The notes under the pieces: generated by a model | The model's database searches: none | What the model was told of the DNA's origin: nothing | The model's input: only the letters and a program-made list of their open reading frames with translations | Part shown: in pieces, positions 47,770 through 60,130 of the stretch | How the letters are laid out: each line of letters opens with the position of its first letter | Numbering within the stretch: the first letter of the stretch is position 1 | Position numbers and translations under genes: made by a program | Source of the DNA: Anastatus disparis | Taxonomy: Eukaryota > Arthropoda > Insecta > Hymenoptera > Eupelmidae | DNA length: 64,000 nucleotides | Direction of reading: 5' to 3' | Assembly: GCA_017163975.1 (NCBI GenBank) | Contig: JAFFSR010000218.1 | Coordinates: 6,141,501 to 6,205,500 of the forward strand

Positions 47770-49841
47770 AAAAGCAATATAATTATATTGTGTGAAATAA
47801 TTTTTAACTCATACACAAAATCATATTGATTTATTAAAATATCTTTCAACTTATGTTTGTTTAAAAATTTCACTATGGTCAAAAACTTCTGCTTAACGTT
47901 AAAATATCACCTGATCGCGGTAAGTCAATCAAACTTATTATAAATCGAGCACTTCTAGTCTTTAGCGGAATCTCTTTATTTAATTTTCAAACTGAAAATT
48001 AGAGCAAATTCGCACCAGTATGTTTATTAACTATAGTGTTTTCAGAAATAGTTAATTTTTTAGTAACAATTATTATAAACAAATTAATTTTTTTCATTTA
48101 AATAAATATTCTATTAATTAATTATAAATAATAAATAATTCGGAATAAATTATTAATCTTTAATATTAAAAAATAACAGGAATATAAAGGTCCAATCGGA
48201 GTATGCAGTTTCAGGGTTAAATAATGCCTAGAAAAAAAATAAAATTTTTAAAATTCAAATTCTTTCTAGGCATAAAGTAATTATTTAATATTCATTATTC
48301 AAAATTTCATGTTCATTTTGCACTTATGCGCAACAAATATTCCAGTAGTAACTTTTTTCCAAAAATAGATAGTTTACGAATAAATAATTTATAAGCTGAA
48401 TAATTAGGCAAAAAGAAAGTTTAAAATCACCTTCAATATTGTTTGATCGTTGACCTTTCGAAATTCATTTGAATATTTCGGATGACAAATGGTATATATT
48501 CTTAGAATTTCGGCTATTTCTATTTTTTTACCTAGCTGATTCACGTGAAATTTAGCATATGTGTGTTTACGTATGTGTGCACGTGCGTAAGAGAGTCACA
48601 CATACTTGAGTGTGTAATAAGACGGAAACTCGTGTAAAACTTATTTTTTTTCATTCGTTAATGAAAAAGTATTGAATTTATTTTAATAAAATAATTCCAT
48701 GAGCATTTGATTTTGTGTCTTTTTTATGTCTCAGCTTTTTAAAATGAGAAATAGTTTAATGAAAAATATTTTAAAAGTATCTAGTTATTAACTAAATTAA
48801 AGAGAAAAAAATTAGAAAAATTAAAAAAAAAACATTAAATAAAATAATAAAAAATGCTAAAATTAATAAATGTAAATTTTTTAAGTAATTAAATATACTC
48901 TAATGAATTATTGAAACTTTTATAAAAATTATTCAATTAAAAATAAAATTTCAGTACCTTAGAAGGTATTTTTATTTTGAAACTAGAAAAATAGAAAAAA
49001 AATATATCATATCTTCTAACGTCGCATTAACACAGGAAAATAAAAAATTTATTAATGAACATCTATTTAGTTCACAAACTTGCGTAAGATCTTTACTCTA
49101 CGTATACATATTCTTGACGTCAAACATCAAAATCGTATACAAGTGAAAAAAAAAAAAAAGAAATAGACACGTCGTGAATGTAATTCATAAAAGAAAGGGC
49201 TTTTTCTCTGTAATCTAAAAAAAGGAGTCTACGTTACACACTAATCCTCTGATCTTTCATTAGCTTTCGCTATACAAATCTTATATTATATTTTTTTCTC
49301 CTTCTTTTTTAGTAATATAAGCTCGAACTTCTTTTTTTTTCTATCTTTTTCCTTTTTTTATTTCTTTCTGTTAAGCAGGCAGAAATACGCCTCTCATCAT
49401 ATGATTTTTACCTACCACGTATAATGAGGCAATTCAGACTTTTTATGTACGCAAATAAATACGAGGAAGGGAATGTTATAACGTGCCTAATAATAGCAGC
49501 AGAAAACTCGAAATTCATCCCCCGCAATAACTTGAGGAGAAAATAGAAAGCGCGTGCGAGGAGAGAAAAAAAATTCATCCCATATGAAGTTATCTATATA
49601 TACATACTTGTACTTTGAAACTTGGTCGATTGTTTTAAGAGATAACAATTGAATAAGCGAATTAGTTGATCAACAAGTGTGTAGTGTCATCGATATCTTT
49701 TTTGTTTTTGGTCATTGTTTGTTTTTGGTTAGAAAGGGTAAGAATAACTTTATCCGTAACTAAAGGAAAATTTTTCATCTCGAGAAATTTCAGAATTTGA
49801 CCTAATTTGATTGAAATGTTAAAGGATTAGGATATAATTAT
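47770..49841. other. AT-rich spacer, no gene seen
   Basis: AT-rich with a TGTGTGTTTACGTATGTGTG run near 48560-48580 and T/C-rich tracts near 49290-49370. No ORF with recognisable content. Confidence 0.4.
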
Positions 49842-50052
49842 AAGATTGTCAGTGGCTCACTCGGCAGAGCGATGGATTCGCAATCTCGAGGTCCCGAGTT
49901 CGAATCCCGCTCTCGGCCGATTTATGCAAGCACCACCGTATTTACATGTGCTTTCTTCACAAACACACTGATGACCTCCGTCGCTAATTTGCATCGCAAT
50001 GATAGCATAAATACAGCAACGTTAAATAAAATAAAAAAAAAGATATAATTAT
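49831..50052 (+). mobile_element. tRNA-derived SINE, copy 6, with 11 bp target-site duplication
   Basis: The element (49842-50041) has the head GATTGTCAGTGGCTCACTCG, GATGGATTCGCAATCTCGAG, the B box GAGTTCGAATCCCG, and the tail ATACAGCAACGTTAAATAAA ending in an A-run. It is flanked by the direct repeat GATATAATTAT at 49831-49841 and 50042-50052, the signature of LINE-type retroposition. This is the best-bounded copy and so defines the full length of about 200 bp. Confidence 0.95.
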
Positions 50053-52300
50053 TAATTGATACCTATAATAACTTGTGTTACTTTTTTTTATAAATATATG
50101 CTTTATTTTTTAAAAGTAAAGCTAACATTTTTAAGTTAATTACGAAATGAAATTTTTTTATTTTATAATTAACTTAAATTTGATTAATTGAATATTAACG
50201 AAAAATTGAAAAAGTACTAAAAATTTTTATAAATGTTACCAAATCTCCTGAAAAGAAAATACCATATGGCTATACGAACTTCATTAACGAAATTCTACTA
50301 CTTTCACAAACATAATTGTAATCCACTTTACCAAGAATTTTTTTCGTCATCCGTGTAATAGAAAAAAAAGCAAGCATTATTTCTCGTTACTGTCAAAATA
50401 TTTACCACGTGAAGATAAAAGAGGTTATTAATCCAGCCGTCAATCCATTATAAGAGAATCCAGATAATTAATATCCAACGTATCAGTTACCGATCCACCA
50501 TGCCGACTTAATCTCTTGACTCATCCAGCGATTTCGCATCGTATATTTTAAAAATATTTGTTCTTTATTATTTTAATTTTAAAATAGTAAATCATCGCTC
50601 CTCGCGGTCTTGTTCAGAAGACATAATTTTCTCTTCTATATATACGAATGACTGTATCAATGAAGTATCCCTGCGGGGCCTTACACGCATAAATGTATAA
50701 ATATGTCTATATGGATGTACGCTAATGTTTCGCGATCGATCAAATCTCTTGTTCGCGATCTCGATTTCTCTCTGTGACTCATGTGAAAGGATTGCATAAT
50801 TAATCCTCATCTTGTCTATCCTAAAATAACTGCTAACGAGTATTTTAAAAGATTTAAAAAAAAAATAAGTAAAAATAAAATAAAAACGCTTCTTCGCGCA
50901 TATCTCGTGTACGTATGAACGAAAAGACGTCATTCATAAGTGTAGACGTTCTCTTTCGTATCTTTTTTCTTCTCTAGCATATAATTCAAAATTTGCCCAA
51001 CGGCAATCTTCTTCTTCTCCTTTTTTTTTGAGAATTTGAAAGAATTATAACACACACGTGGAGTTTGGCCGGCATATACTCATATGGAAAAAAAAACTCG
51101 CACGTGTCATCATTTAAAGCTCTCCGAATTATTCGAATTTCTTCTTCGCCTTTTTCTTTGCCCATTTTTATCACCCCATGTGGCCGAACCTCCGAGCCCT
51201 GTTTTTTTTCTAAATGCAAGTTTAGTGAATCACTTATGAATCATTGAAAAGGTATACATACTTATGGACAGGTTTGACGGCAACACGCGCACTGGTGATT
51301 ACGATTATTAAATTTTTACAAGATCTTAACTGTAATTACATTATTATAAAAAGTATGTAAATTATCATAAAGTATTTGCGGTAGTTGTAAAGTTTATTTC
51401 TTTAAAATGTAATCGTTAAATTCTCGAAAGTGAATTTATAATTAATTAGTCCAGATTATCATACAAACGTAAGGTTAATAGCATCAGTAGCAATCTTAGG
51501 ATTTAGTCAGACATCGCTTGTCACCTTTTTTTCATACCATTTTTTTTCTTTCGAGAATACAGTTTAGAATTGTATTAAACTTTGAGATTTTAATGAACGA
51601 TTCGATAATTTTTTCCAAGGCACTTTACAATGTTTCTTTAAATTAAATATTTAATGTATTTCTTGCTATATCGTAGAAATTACAAACAATTTTTTTATCT
51701 ATGTTTTAAAAAATTGCAAAAATTATTTTTTAACGTGCTAACTGAATTATTTTATTTAATTAATTATTATTATTATGAACTTGAAGGCAATAACTTTAAA
51801 TGTAGATCGAATCACTTAGAACTATTTAAGCAAAAACAAAAATGAAATTTTCGCTTGAATATTTGCTACCTCGTAAAATAAGACCATCAAAAGTATTAAT
51901 CCCAGCAATTTTTAAAACTGCAATCCAAAGTATTTCTATTCATAATGAAACGATTGCATCATCGTTTTGATATTCTACATTTCTTATGATAATTATCTTT
52001 ATCTCGGTATGCCTGTTTATATTTTAATGTGATAATGAGGAACATATTTTATGGAAAATGTTTCAGTGCATTATTGCAAAGAATGAAAATATTTTGAATT
52101 ATTAAATGAAAACATTTTTTACCTTTTTTTTTTTAATTTTAATCATTTTGTTATTCATCCATGGATTACTTTATTCGTGAAAAATTTCAATATTTTACTA
52201 AAGTAGAAAATTTTTCTAAAGTTATAACTTAAACACTAGCTATTATTTGATTAATTAAGCATAAAAAGAAAAGTATAGCATTACTATCCTACGTCAACGC
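50053..52300. other. Spacer, no gene seen
   Basis: ORFs at 50592-50933 and 50986-51247 overlap on a mixed-composition stretch (50590-51250) that contains CACACACGTGG and CGCACGTGTC words but no recognisable motif. This stretch is a candidate regulatory island at most. Confidence 0.35.
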
Positions 52301-52331
52301 CGACGTGCAACACATCAACGTTTGCACGTCG
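52301..52331. repeat. Perfect 10 bp inverted repeat
   Basis: CGACGTGCAA (52301-52310) and TTGCACGTCG (52322-52331) are exact inverses across an 11-base loop. Confidence 0.6.
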
Positions 52332-52982
52332 TGGAAAAAAAAGGAAAAAAGGAAAGGATAAAAAAATATGTATCAAGAGAAGTCAAGTATAAAGAGCCAT
52401 ATACTTATTACAGAAGATTGCAGGCTCCATTTGTAGCTAGTTCGCTTTTCTGTCTGCGACACAATTAGAGCTAGAGAGGAGGAAAAAAAAGTAGTTATAG
52501 TAAACTTGAGGTCGAAAAAGACAGTGGGGGGTGGAACGTGAAAAAAAGAGAAATGCGAAAGAAGAAAAAAGTACGTGGGAAAGATATATATTTAAGGGAT
52601 GATGATAAAGAGAAACGTTGCGCGTGTGATGTGAAACGACAGGTTAAATCATTGGTCTCGTTTTTTTTAGTTTTTCTTACTATTTTTTTTCTATTTTATG
52701 AAATGAAAATGCGCGTCTTCGTAGCTAAAATGAAACGGGGAAAATTTTAGATGACTGTTTTGATAATTAGAATTTTTCGTCACAACGACTACACTAACGA
52801 CCCAAGTGCAAAAATATTTACGGAGAAAAAAGAAATCTTAGCAAAAAAAAAAATACAAATTCTAAACAAAGAAATCAGATATAACAAATTTAGAACAATT
52901 AAAATGGTTAAATTTTTTTTTGTTATTGTTTAAAGCCATTTCAAACCCATTTGGTTTATTTTGGCTGAAATTTTGTTTAAAT

Positions 52983-53173
52983 TTTAACGTCACTGTACTT
53001 ATGTTCTCATTGTGATACTAATTAGCGACGAAAATCGTTAGTGTGTTTGTTAACAAAGCACATATAACGAACAGTGGTGCTCGTATTGATCAGCCGCCGA
53101 GAGCGGGAATCGAACTTGGGACCTCGAGATTACGAATCCCCATCGCTCTATCGACTGAGCCACTGACTACCTC
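52983..53173 (-). mobile_element. tRNA-derived SINE, copy 7
   Basis: The minus-strand head GAGGTAGTCAGTGGCTCAGT precedes GATGGGGATTCGTAATCTCG (a 2-base insertion) and a B box mutated to AAGTTCGATTCCCG. The tail ends TACAGTGACGTTAAAAT. The flanking ATTTTGTTTAA and ATTTGTTTTAA are a possible decayed target duplication. Confidence 0.9.
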
Positions 53174-53304
53174 TTTGATAGATTTGTTTTAAGCTGATGT
53201 ATAATGGGGTATATGATCCATACGTAATTACCGACACTGCGGTTTCTCGAATTTTTAATTTTTATTTAAAATTTTTCGAAATATCTCTATATTATGCTTT
53301 TTAC

Positions 53305-53473
53305 ACGGAGAGAAATGTAAGTAAAAGTTGCAATGCTTTTTGTATAAATTACAATATTTTATCGGGAATCTGCAACAGACTGTCATTATGGTGAAAAATT
53401 ACCATGATGACAGTCTGTGGCAGCTTTAATTCAAGTATTATAATTTTTACTCTTTTTTTTCTCTCGATGTATT
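53305..53473. mobile_element. MITE of the CACGGAGAG family, full-length copy
   Basis: The element starts TACACGGAGAGAAATG and ends TTTCTCTCGATGTA, inverse ends with a few differences, flanked by TA. An inner palindrome, CAGACTGTCATTATGGT (53376-53392) against ACCATGATGACAGTCTG (53401-53417), has one mismatch in 17. It has the same architecture as the decayed copy at 23349-23587. Confidence 0.65.
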
Positions 53474-54390
53474 AGTTAAACCACAAAGTGTAATATTGAC
53501 ATATGTTAAAAAATTTTAGATTGGATTAAAAATTTAATAAAATGTAATGTCGTTATTTTACATTCCCTTAAAAATAGATGGCTATTGATTTTGAAACTTT
53601 GAATTCTGTTATAAAGACATTTAAATTAACAAAAAATTAAAAAAAAATTTTTCTAGTTAAATAACATTATTTTTAGTCACAAGAAAGAAATGAAAAACTT
53701 CATTAATTTATTAAATTTAATTTTTAATAGAATGGTCATTGCAAAGTGTTTTTGGTCGTGCAACAACTAAAAGTATGGAAATAAAAAAGTATTGCTACTA
53801 AATAATTTTTGAATAACTATAAAATTAATAAAATATTATAAATTTAATTTTGACGAATGCACATGAAAAAAGGTTATTAATTGAAAAAATTAATAACAAT
53901 TTTTTCATCAGTACAGAAAAAACTACGTTTCTATCATCAAGTTATAAGCGTAAACGCTATTTAGTACATAATAGCCCATATTAAATTTTTAAATTTCTGT
54001 ATTTTTTTTAATTTGGACGATAACCTTATATTTTTAAACCATCTATGAAAAGCTTATAACTCTTGCTTTTTTTTGGTATTTTTACTAAATTTTCTAATAT
54101 GTAAAAAAGAACACTGATTAAGTACTTTAGTAAATTCCTTTATTATTTAGTATATGCGCACTTGATAGTCTCAGATGAAAAGTTGGCTAACGATTATTCT
54201 TAAAATTAAATGTCATGAAAATTTTGAATTATTATTTTCGAATGAACATTAAAAATATTTCCAAATATTCCATTAACATGTAAATTTTGATTTTTTGCGA
54301 ACGTTCTTTTATCATGCACTAAAAGCATCGTGAGTCGTGTTGAAATTATAATTCGGGCCCATCACACAACGACTGAATCTTAAACATAAA
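53474..54390. other. AT-rich spacer, no gene seen
   Basis: Nothing recognisable. Confidence 0.4.
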
Positions 54391-54565
54391 ATGTTAATAT
54401 TTTTGTGTTGTTAATTATAGGTTTGACATTGCGTTGAGTTGTGATTATTTGCCCTTGGTGGTGATTAGTTGGCACCACGTTGAGTTACGATTAGCCAACC
54501 AATCACAACCCAACACGATGTCGAACCCGAAGACAAAAACACCAAAATAATTGTTAATATTCGAT
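54391..54565. repeat. Palindromic MITE-like element with ~55 bp arms
   Basis: The left arm 54391-54446 (TTTTTGTGTTGTTAATTATA, GGTTTGACATTGCGTTGAGT) mirrors 54500-54560 (CACAACCCAACACGATGTCG, GACAAAAACACCAAAATAAT) with scattered differences. The inner arms (GTTGGCACCACGTTGAGTTA) contain further copies of the GTTGAGTT motif. No coding content. Confidence 0.55.
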
Positions 54566-54569
54566 GTTT

Positions 54570-55620
54570 ACGAAAATTCAATCGTCAAATCGTGCAGTTT
54601 ATCCAAATTATGATTTTGACATAATTCACGATGTTTCTAGAGCACGACAAAGAGCGTTATAAATTCACAGAAAAGTCTAAAATAAAAAATTTTAATTTAT
54701 TAAAATTTAAATCAAGAAAAAATTAAACAAAATTTTAAAAAATATTCTTTGTTAATCTTAGGATAACTTTTTATAAGCTTGTATGGTAAGGTTAAAAATA
54801 AATTTTTAAATTCCCATACAGAAGCTCTTCTGTCTGTCACTTACGAATTGTAAGTTTTTTAAAAATTCATTCGACACCCTATAATAACTCATAAGCACCT
54901 TTTAAAGATAAATATATCCATTTATATTTTCGTTTGAAAGGTGCAAAAAATATATAGTTCGATGTGGTCGAAAAAACAGTTAGAGGATCAAGAAACGCTG
55001 AACTACAACGTCACTGATTCTGGTTTTAACCACTTTTTTTTTAACTACAGTTATAAAACACTCGAACAGGATAAATTGGTTAATTTCTCTTATTTGAAAG
55101 ATTTGATTAATTTTGGAATTATTTGTTGAGATTAAATCAAACAAAATTAATCTTTTTTTTATTGGAGTTGATATATTACTTTAGCTAACGAAATTTCTCC
55201 AACCAAAACAAGAAAATCAATAACAAATTTTTAACAATAAATGATTTACTTGAAGCACATAAAAAAATTGTGAGGACATTAAAATATAATTTTAATATGA
55301 TTAAAAATATATTTTTGTTAAAAAAAATGTAGACATAATTATTTTAACTTAAAAAAATATTTACAATTTTTAATATTTTTTTACCTAAAATTTTTAAAAA
55401 TTGTATCTTATCATAGACAATGACAATAATATGTTTAATTTATTGTTATAATATTACAATTTTACATACATCTTAAACACCTTTTCATTCAATTCTCCAA
55501 CTCTCTTGCTAGTTTTATAACCAGAAATAAATTTTCAGTCAATTAAAAGCGAGTAATCTCAACTAGACGTAAAAAATCAAGCTACAAATGAAGGAAAGGG
55601 TTAAAAATAAAAAAAAATAA
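54570..55620. other. AT-rich spacer, no gene seen
   Basis: A 62-codon plus-strand ORF at 54941-55129 has no motif. Confidence 0.4.
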
Positions 55621-55629
55621 AAATTAAAA

Positions 55630-55990
55630 AAAAAGTGTCGCGCAAGCGTGCAAGTCTCGCGCATCTCGGTAACAAGTAGGAGGAGTGTCCCTTTTTGCGC
55701 ACGTACGCAACGTGTGGTAGCGAAAAAAAGGAAAGTGAAAAAAGAAAAAAATAGTGTAAAAAAATGTATTTGCCCTCCCTATTCGCGTGTATCGTTCAAT
55801 GAAGAGGGTGAAGGTTTGCTGAATGGAGGGGGAAAAAAGATGGTTACTACGGCACGGGGCACCTGTGTGTGCGCGTTGCGCGAGTGTTGTTCTTGGGGCA
55901 ATGGTACTCCGGACCGATGGTATATTAGACGCTTGACGTCGCGACGCCTTGATCATAAGTCTGTGAACCGCCCTGTAGAAAACGTTAAAC
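55630..55990. promoter_or_regulatory. GC-richer island, possible first exon or promoter
   Basis: The island contains GCGCAAGCGTGCAAGTCTCG, CGCACGTACGCAACGTG and CGTCGCGACGCC, far above local CpG density. It is open for 131 codons on plus and 110 on minus, but neither translation shows a domain, and overlapping long frames on both strands are what GC-rich DNA in an AT-rich genome gives. A promoter or 5' UTR exon of an unseen gene is plausible. Confidence 0.3.
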
Positions 55991-58268
55991 TTGAAATTTT
56001 CATACTGCTCTTGATTTTTCGGATCAAAACTACATTGGAATAAATTTAATTTTAAGTTTCGATCATTGCAAGGAGTTTAAACGAAATTATTTTGTTTTCT
56101 TTTCTGAAAATTTCAAAAGATAAATCTTTGTGGGTAGCAAAGTGCATTAACAAGTTTGCTTGAAGGTCCAGTTGTCTTGATTCAATTTTTTCTTAATTAT
56201 TGAAAATATAAACATCCTTGCTGAAAGAACTTGAGATAAGGTAGGAATTCAAAATTTTTTATTTATTGTTATTATAGTCACGATTGTATTTCTGTGAAAA
56301 CTTTTAGGAAAATTGTTTAAATAGTAAACTTCTACTTTCTTTTAATGATAGTCACTTTCTTATTTCATTTCTATTCAACTTTCCTTTTTTATAAAAAAAT
56401 TCAAGAAAAGCTTTTTGAAAGTAAATATTTTACAAGTTTTTTCAATTTCATTTTTACAATAAAATTTATTTTTCCTAATAAGTTTTGTTTATTGTCATGA
56501 AATTTTAAAAATTTAAATTCAGATATAAAACCCTATAAAATAAATGAATAAAAATATGATTAATAATTTCTAATATTTAAAACTGTAGTGACAATTATCT
56601 CCCACATTTATAAAAATTTCGAATGACTTTGTTTCTTTAAATTGATATTTATTGTCACAATTTTTTATTCTATTATTATAAATGTTTTTAAGTTATAATA
56701 AGGAAATTCATTCTCATTTAATAAATTAATTTAAATCTTTTTCTTAGTGGCCAAGCACAAACTTTTAAAAAAATTATTAAACCTTTTTTTTAGGTAAAAT
56801 TTTAAATTTTACGAAAAATAATCATATTTTTTAACATCTCAGATTTTATTTGAAAATTCATTTTTAACATATATATAAACATTCTGTAAATAGTAGTAAA
56901 ATAAAATTTCTTAAAAATTATTTTATTTTAAAAAAAAAGTAATCAGCATTTTATGTTAGCATTGATCAAAATATATAAGTTCAGTTATTGAATAATATTG
57001 TTAAAATAATAATTAAATTTTACCGTTTGGAAAGCTAAAGATTAAGAAGACATACTAAAATCAAAAAATATTAATATTTTTAAGAAATTTTTGTTTTTAG
57101 AGAGAGAAAATCAAATAATTATGTTTTATTTTTTACGTATATTCGTAATTTCAATATTTTGAGCACATTAACCGATAATGAATAAACTCAATCTTTTCAA
57201 TGTTTTTACAAAATCTCTACAAAAAATCCAATAAGTCCAAACTACCCAATTACATTTTTCAAAATTTAAGTTGACTAAATTTAAAAGTTTAAAAGTAAGC
57301 GGTAAATCCTCAACAAACCACACTATTACGTGCGCGATTTTATCAGTAAATTACGTATTACCAACAAAACTATACAGGCATTAAAAGTAGGTTACAAAAA
57401 AAAGTATGAAAAAAAAAGAAAAGAAGAGCATCCAGTTGTCAACTTGTTGCGCGCGAATACAAAACGTTACATAGTAGATTACCGTTTGTTCGACCCGATT
57501 GTTTTGTTGTCGCTAGAAATAAATCTTAAAGCTCTGACAAAATGCTGCGCATCTCTCGTAATCGCGATTTTAGAATGTTGTTAGTTTTAAAATAACTTTT
57601 CCTGATAAAGATTAGAGTTTTGATTTATTGGCTTGATAATTTTCAGCGAAAAAATTATGTTCATAGTGTTTTTTCGTTAATTTAAAGCTACCTTATCAAT
57701 ATTGTTGAGATTAGGAAATATTTTTTTAAAAAGTCATGCGATGTACTTTAGATAAAATATTTAAATTTAATCTAAGAGATCAGAATTTAATGATTAAAAA
57801 ATAACTAAAAATTTGATTGATAGTTTGAATAAAATACATTTATATGTTCAAGAATCTTGCGCATTAATTTATACAATTTTATGGCAATATTTTGAAGTTA
57901 TATAAATTAAGACAAAAAATAATTTTTTTAAATTATCATAAATAGATTAAAATTTTTAAAAAACAACTAACCATTATATACATCGACAATAAGCTAGCAA
58001 AAAATGAAATTTATTTTAATGCAATGCGTTAAAATAATTAATTTAAATATTATAATTAAAATAAAATAAAAATTGCTTTGTTTTATCCTTTTTTGAGGTA
58101 TTACTTTCTACAATTTGGCGACAAGGTAAAAACTCTAATCTTTGAATTGTTAATACCATATATTTTAAAATTAAAAGAATTTAGATTTTTTGAGATTATA
58201 TTTTCATTAAAAAAAAATTATAAACACAATGTTAGCTATTATTACTTTCATGAATAAAATATAAAGAT
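55991..58268. other. AT-rich spacer, no gene seen
   Basis: The 84-codon ORF at 57330-57584 lies in a less AT-rich stretch but has no recognisable motif. Confidence 0.4.
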
Positions 58269-58459
58269 GAGGTCTTCAGTGGCTCAGTCGGTAGAGCGAT
58301 GGATTCGTAATCTCGAAGTCTCGAGTTCGAATCCCGCTCTCGGCTAATTTATACAAGCACCGCTGTATTTGAAACATGCGCTTTGTTCATAACACACACC
58401 GATGACCTCCATCGCTAATTAGCATTGCAATAATAGCATAAATGCAGCGATGTTAAATT
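58269..58459 (+). mobile_element. tRNA-derived SINE, copy 8
   Basis: The head GAGGTCTTCAGTGGCTCAGT precedes GATGGATTCGTAATCTCGAA and the B box GAGTTCGAATCCCG. The body is ACAAGCACCGCTGTATTTG and the tail AATGCAGCGATGTTAAAT. Confidence 0.92.
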
Positions 58460-59680
58460 ATATAAAAATATAAAAATTTTATTTTATGATAAATTAGTTG
58501 GTTATTTTCAATAAATTAATCATACGATTGAAAATATCTTGTGCAAAATTTTTGTACAACATACGAAAAAGATTAAATAAAAAATATAAAAGACGTATAT
58601 TTAAATATTTTTCAAATTTTAGTAAGGCTTTGATCAAACTCAAAGAAATTAACTGCACTATTTATAATGAAAAATATTCCAACCTATTATTTGCTTAAAA
58701 TTTTCTTTTTATAGATTAGGATATATGATTTGAAAAAAATATTAAAAATTATCACGCTGACCAAATTTTAACAATACTAAAAACTATAAAATCCAACTCG
58801 AGACATTTAAGTTTGTTTTAGGGATTTCCCGTATTATCCGCGATATAAAACTTGTCTGCCAGACAGACAGTCAACAAACCTAAAAATCACGAAAGCCTCG
58901 CTTTATCTTGCAAGTAGCAAAATAACAATAGCAATAATATCCGTGATTTATTGTTTGATTGCAACGATTATATATGACTTTTACTCAAAATAGTTCAGAT
59001 TTAGGCACGTACATTTATTATGAATATTATCCCGCGTGGCCGTAATAAAATTTTCACTAATAAAGCCCTAAATAAAACAGGTGTGGTGACACTTTGTAAG
59101 CCACTCAAGGATCTTTGGGAAACCCCTTTAAAAGACCGTAAAGATTGATCTGTCAACGAACTACTGGAAAGTGAAAGGAAACGAATGAATGGAATTTTGA
59201 TATATTAAATGTTTACACTGAGTTTCCATGGGTTTTCCTTGTATTTTAATCCTCTTACAAAAAGGTGTTAGAATTCGTAAGAAGAGAGAGCTAAGAAGTG
59301 TTTAATTTTTTATGATTGAATAGTTTAGTCAAATTCATTCTTATTTTTAATTTCTAAAAAAGAAAGACACTTTATAAAAAATATACGATTAAAAATTTTT
59401 TTTTACATTGTTAGAATTTTTTATTTATAGAAAGTTGTAATGTAAATTTTCTTGTTGATCTTTTTAAAATTAATAAAAATAATTTTATAAACTAAAAAAG
59501 AAATTCGATAAAATTGAAAAAAAAAATTTTTATTTAACAACAATTTTTAATTGACTAATTCTATTTAACGATATTAATAACAATGTTAGTAAGATCATAA
59601 AACTGTTTAAATAATGCGTAAAATTACAATATCCTTTGATCTTATAACACATATTCAAAACCATATATCATAAAAAAATT
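58460..59680. other. AT-rich spacer, no gene seen
   Basis: A CTGCCAGACAGACAG patch near 58855-58870 and nothing gene-like. Confidence 0.4.
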
Positions 59681-60130
59681 TGACTTTTCTTCATCCACTT
59701 AATTCCAATAATTTCACTACCGACAAAAGTAACGAAAATTTCCATTTCTCCGAAAATCGCATTAACGATTGCATCATATTTAAAACGAGGCAATCCACAA
59801 TGACCGGTGCATGCGCCTTATATACTTGCTGCCGTGACATATACCTGCACGACCTACCAGGTATTATAATACAAATAAAAGAGAATCCCCATTTAAGTGA
59901 TGGCGCTTTAACGAGCCTATGCGAAATTCCCCGCCTATATACATTTAACTTTACCAACAGTTTTGTCGAACTGAACCTTCTTAGAAGCATTACAATATAA
60001 ACACGTTGGTCCGATATATACCTGCGCGCTTTACAAAGAGGGTGTTTAAGATCATTATTATGTGGTTTTTCAAGAGAAAAAATAAAACAAAAAGAACAGA
60101 CATTGTGGTCGAGTATTTGCTGATGCAATT
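59680..60130. other. Less AT-rich stretch with long overlapping ORFs on both strands
   Basis: A 106-codon plus ORF (59680-60000) and a 145-codon minus ORF (60128-59691) overlap. Neither has a domain I recognise, and the minus one starts in AT-rich sequence. Since both cannot be supported and no splice context helps, I treat it as conserved-looking non-coding or a chance frame. Confidence 0.25.

Noticed and set aside
47616..47882. Minus ORF containing SSVAQSVERWISNLEVSSSNPA
   Set aside because: It is a translation of the tRNA-like SINE head; such peptides are well-known spurious products of tRNA-derived sequences.
55624..56043. Overlapping 131-codon plus and 110-codon minus ORFs
   Set aside because: Both arise from a GC-rich island; no domain, splice or codon evidence favours either.
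59691..60128. 145-codon minus ORF
   Set aside because: Overlapped by a long plus-strand frame, no motif, no exon signals; could be revisited with RNA data.
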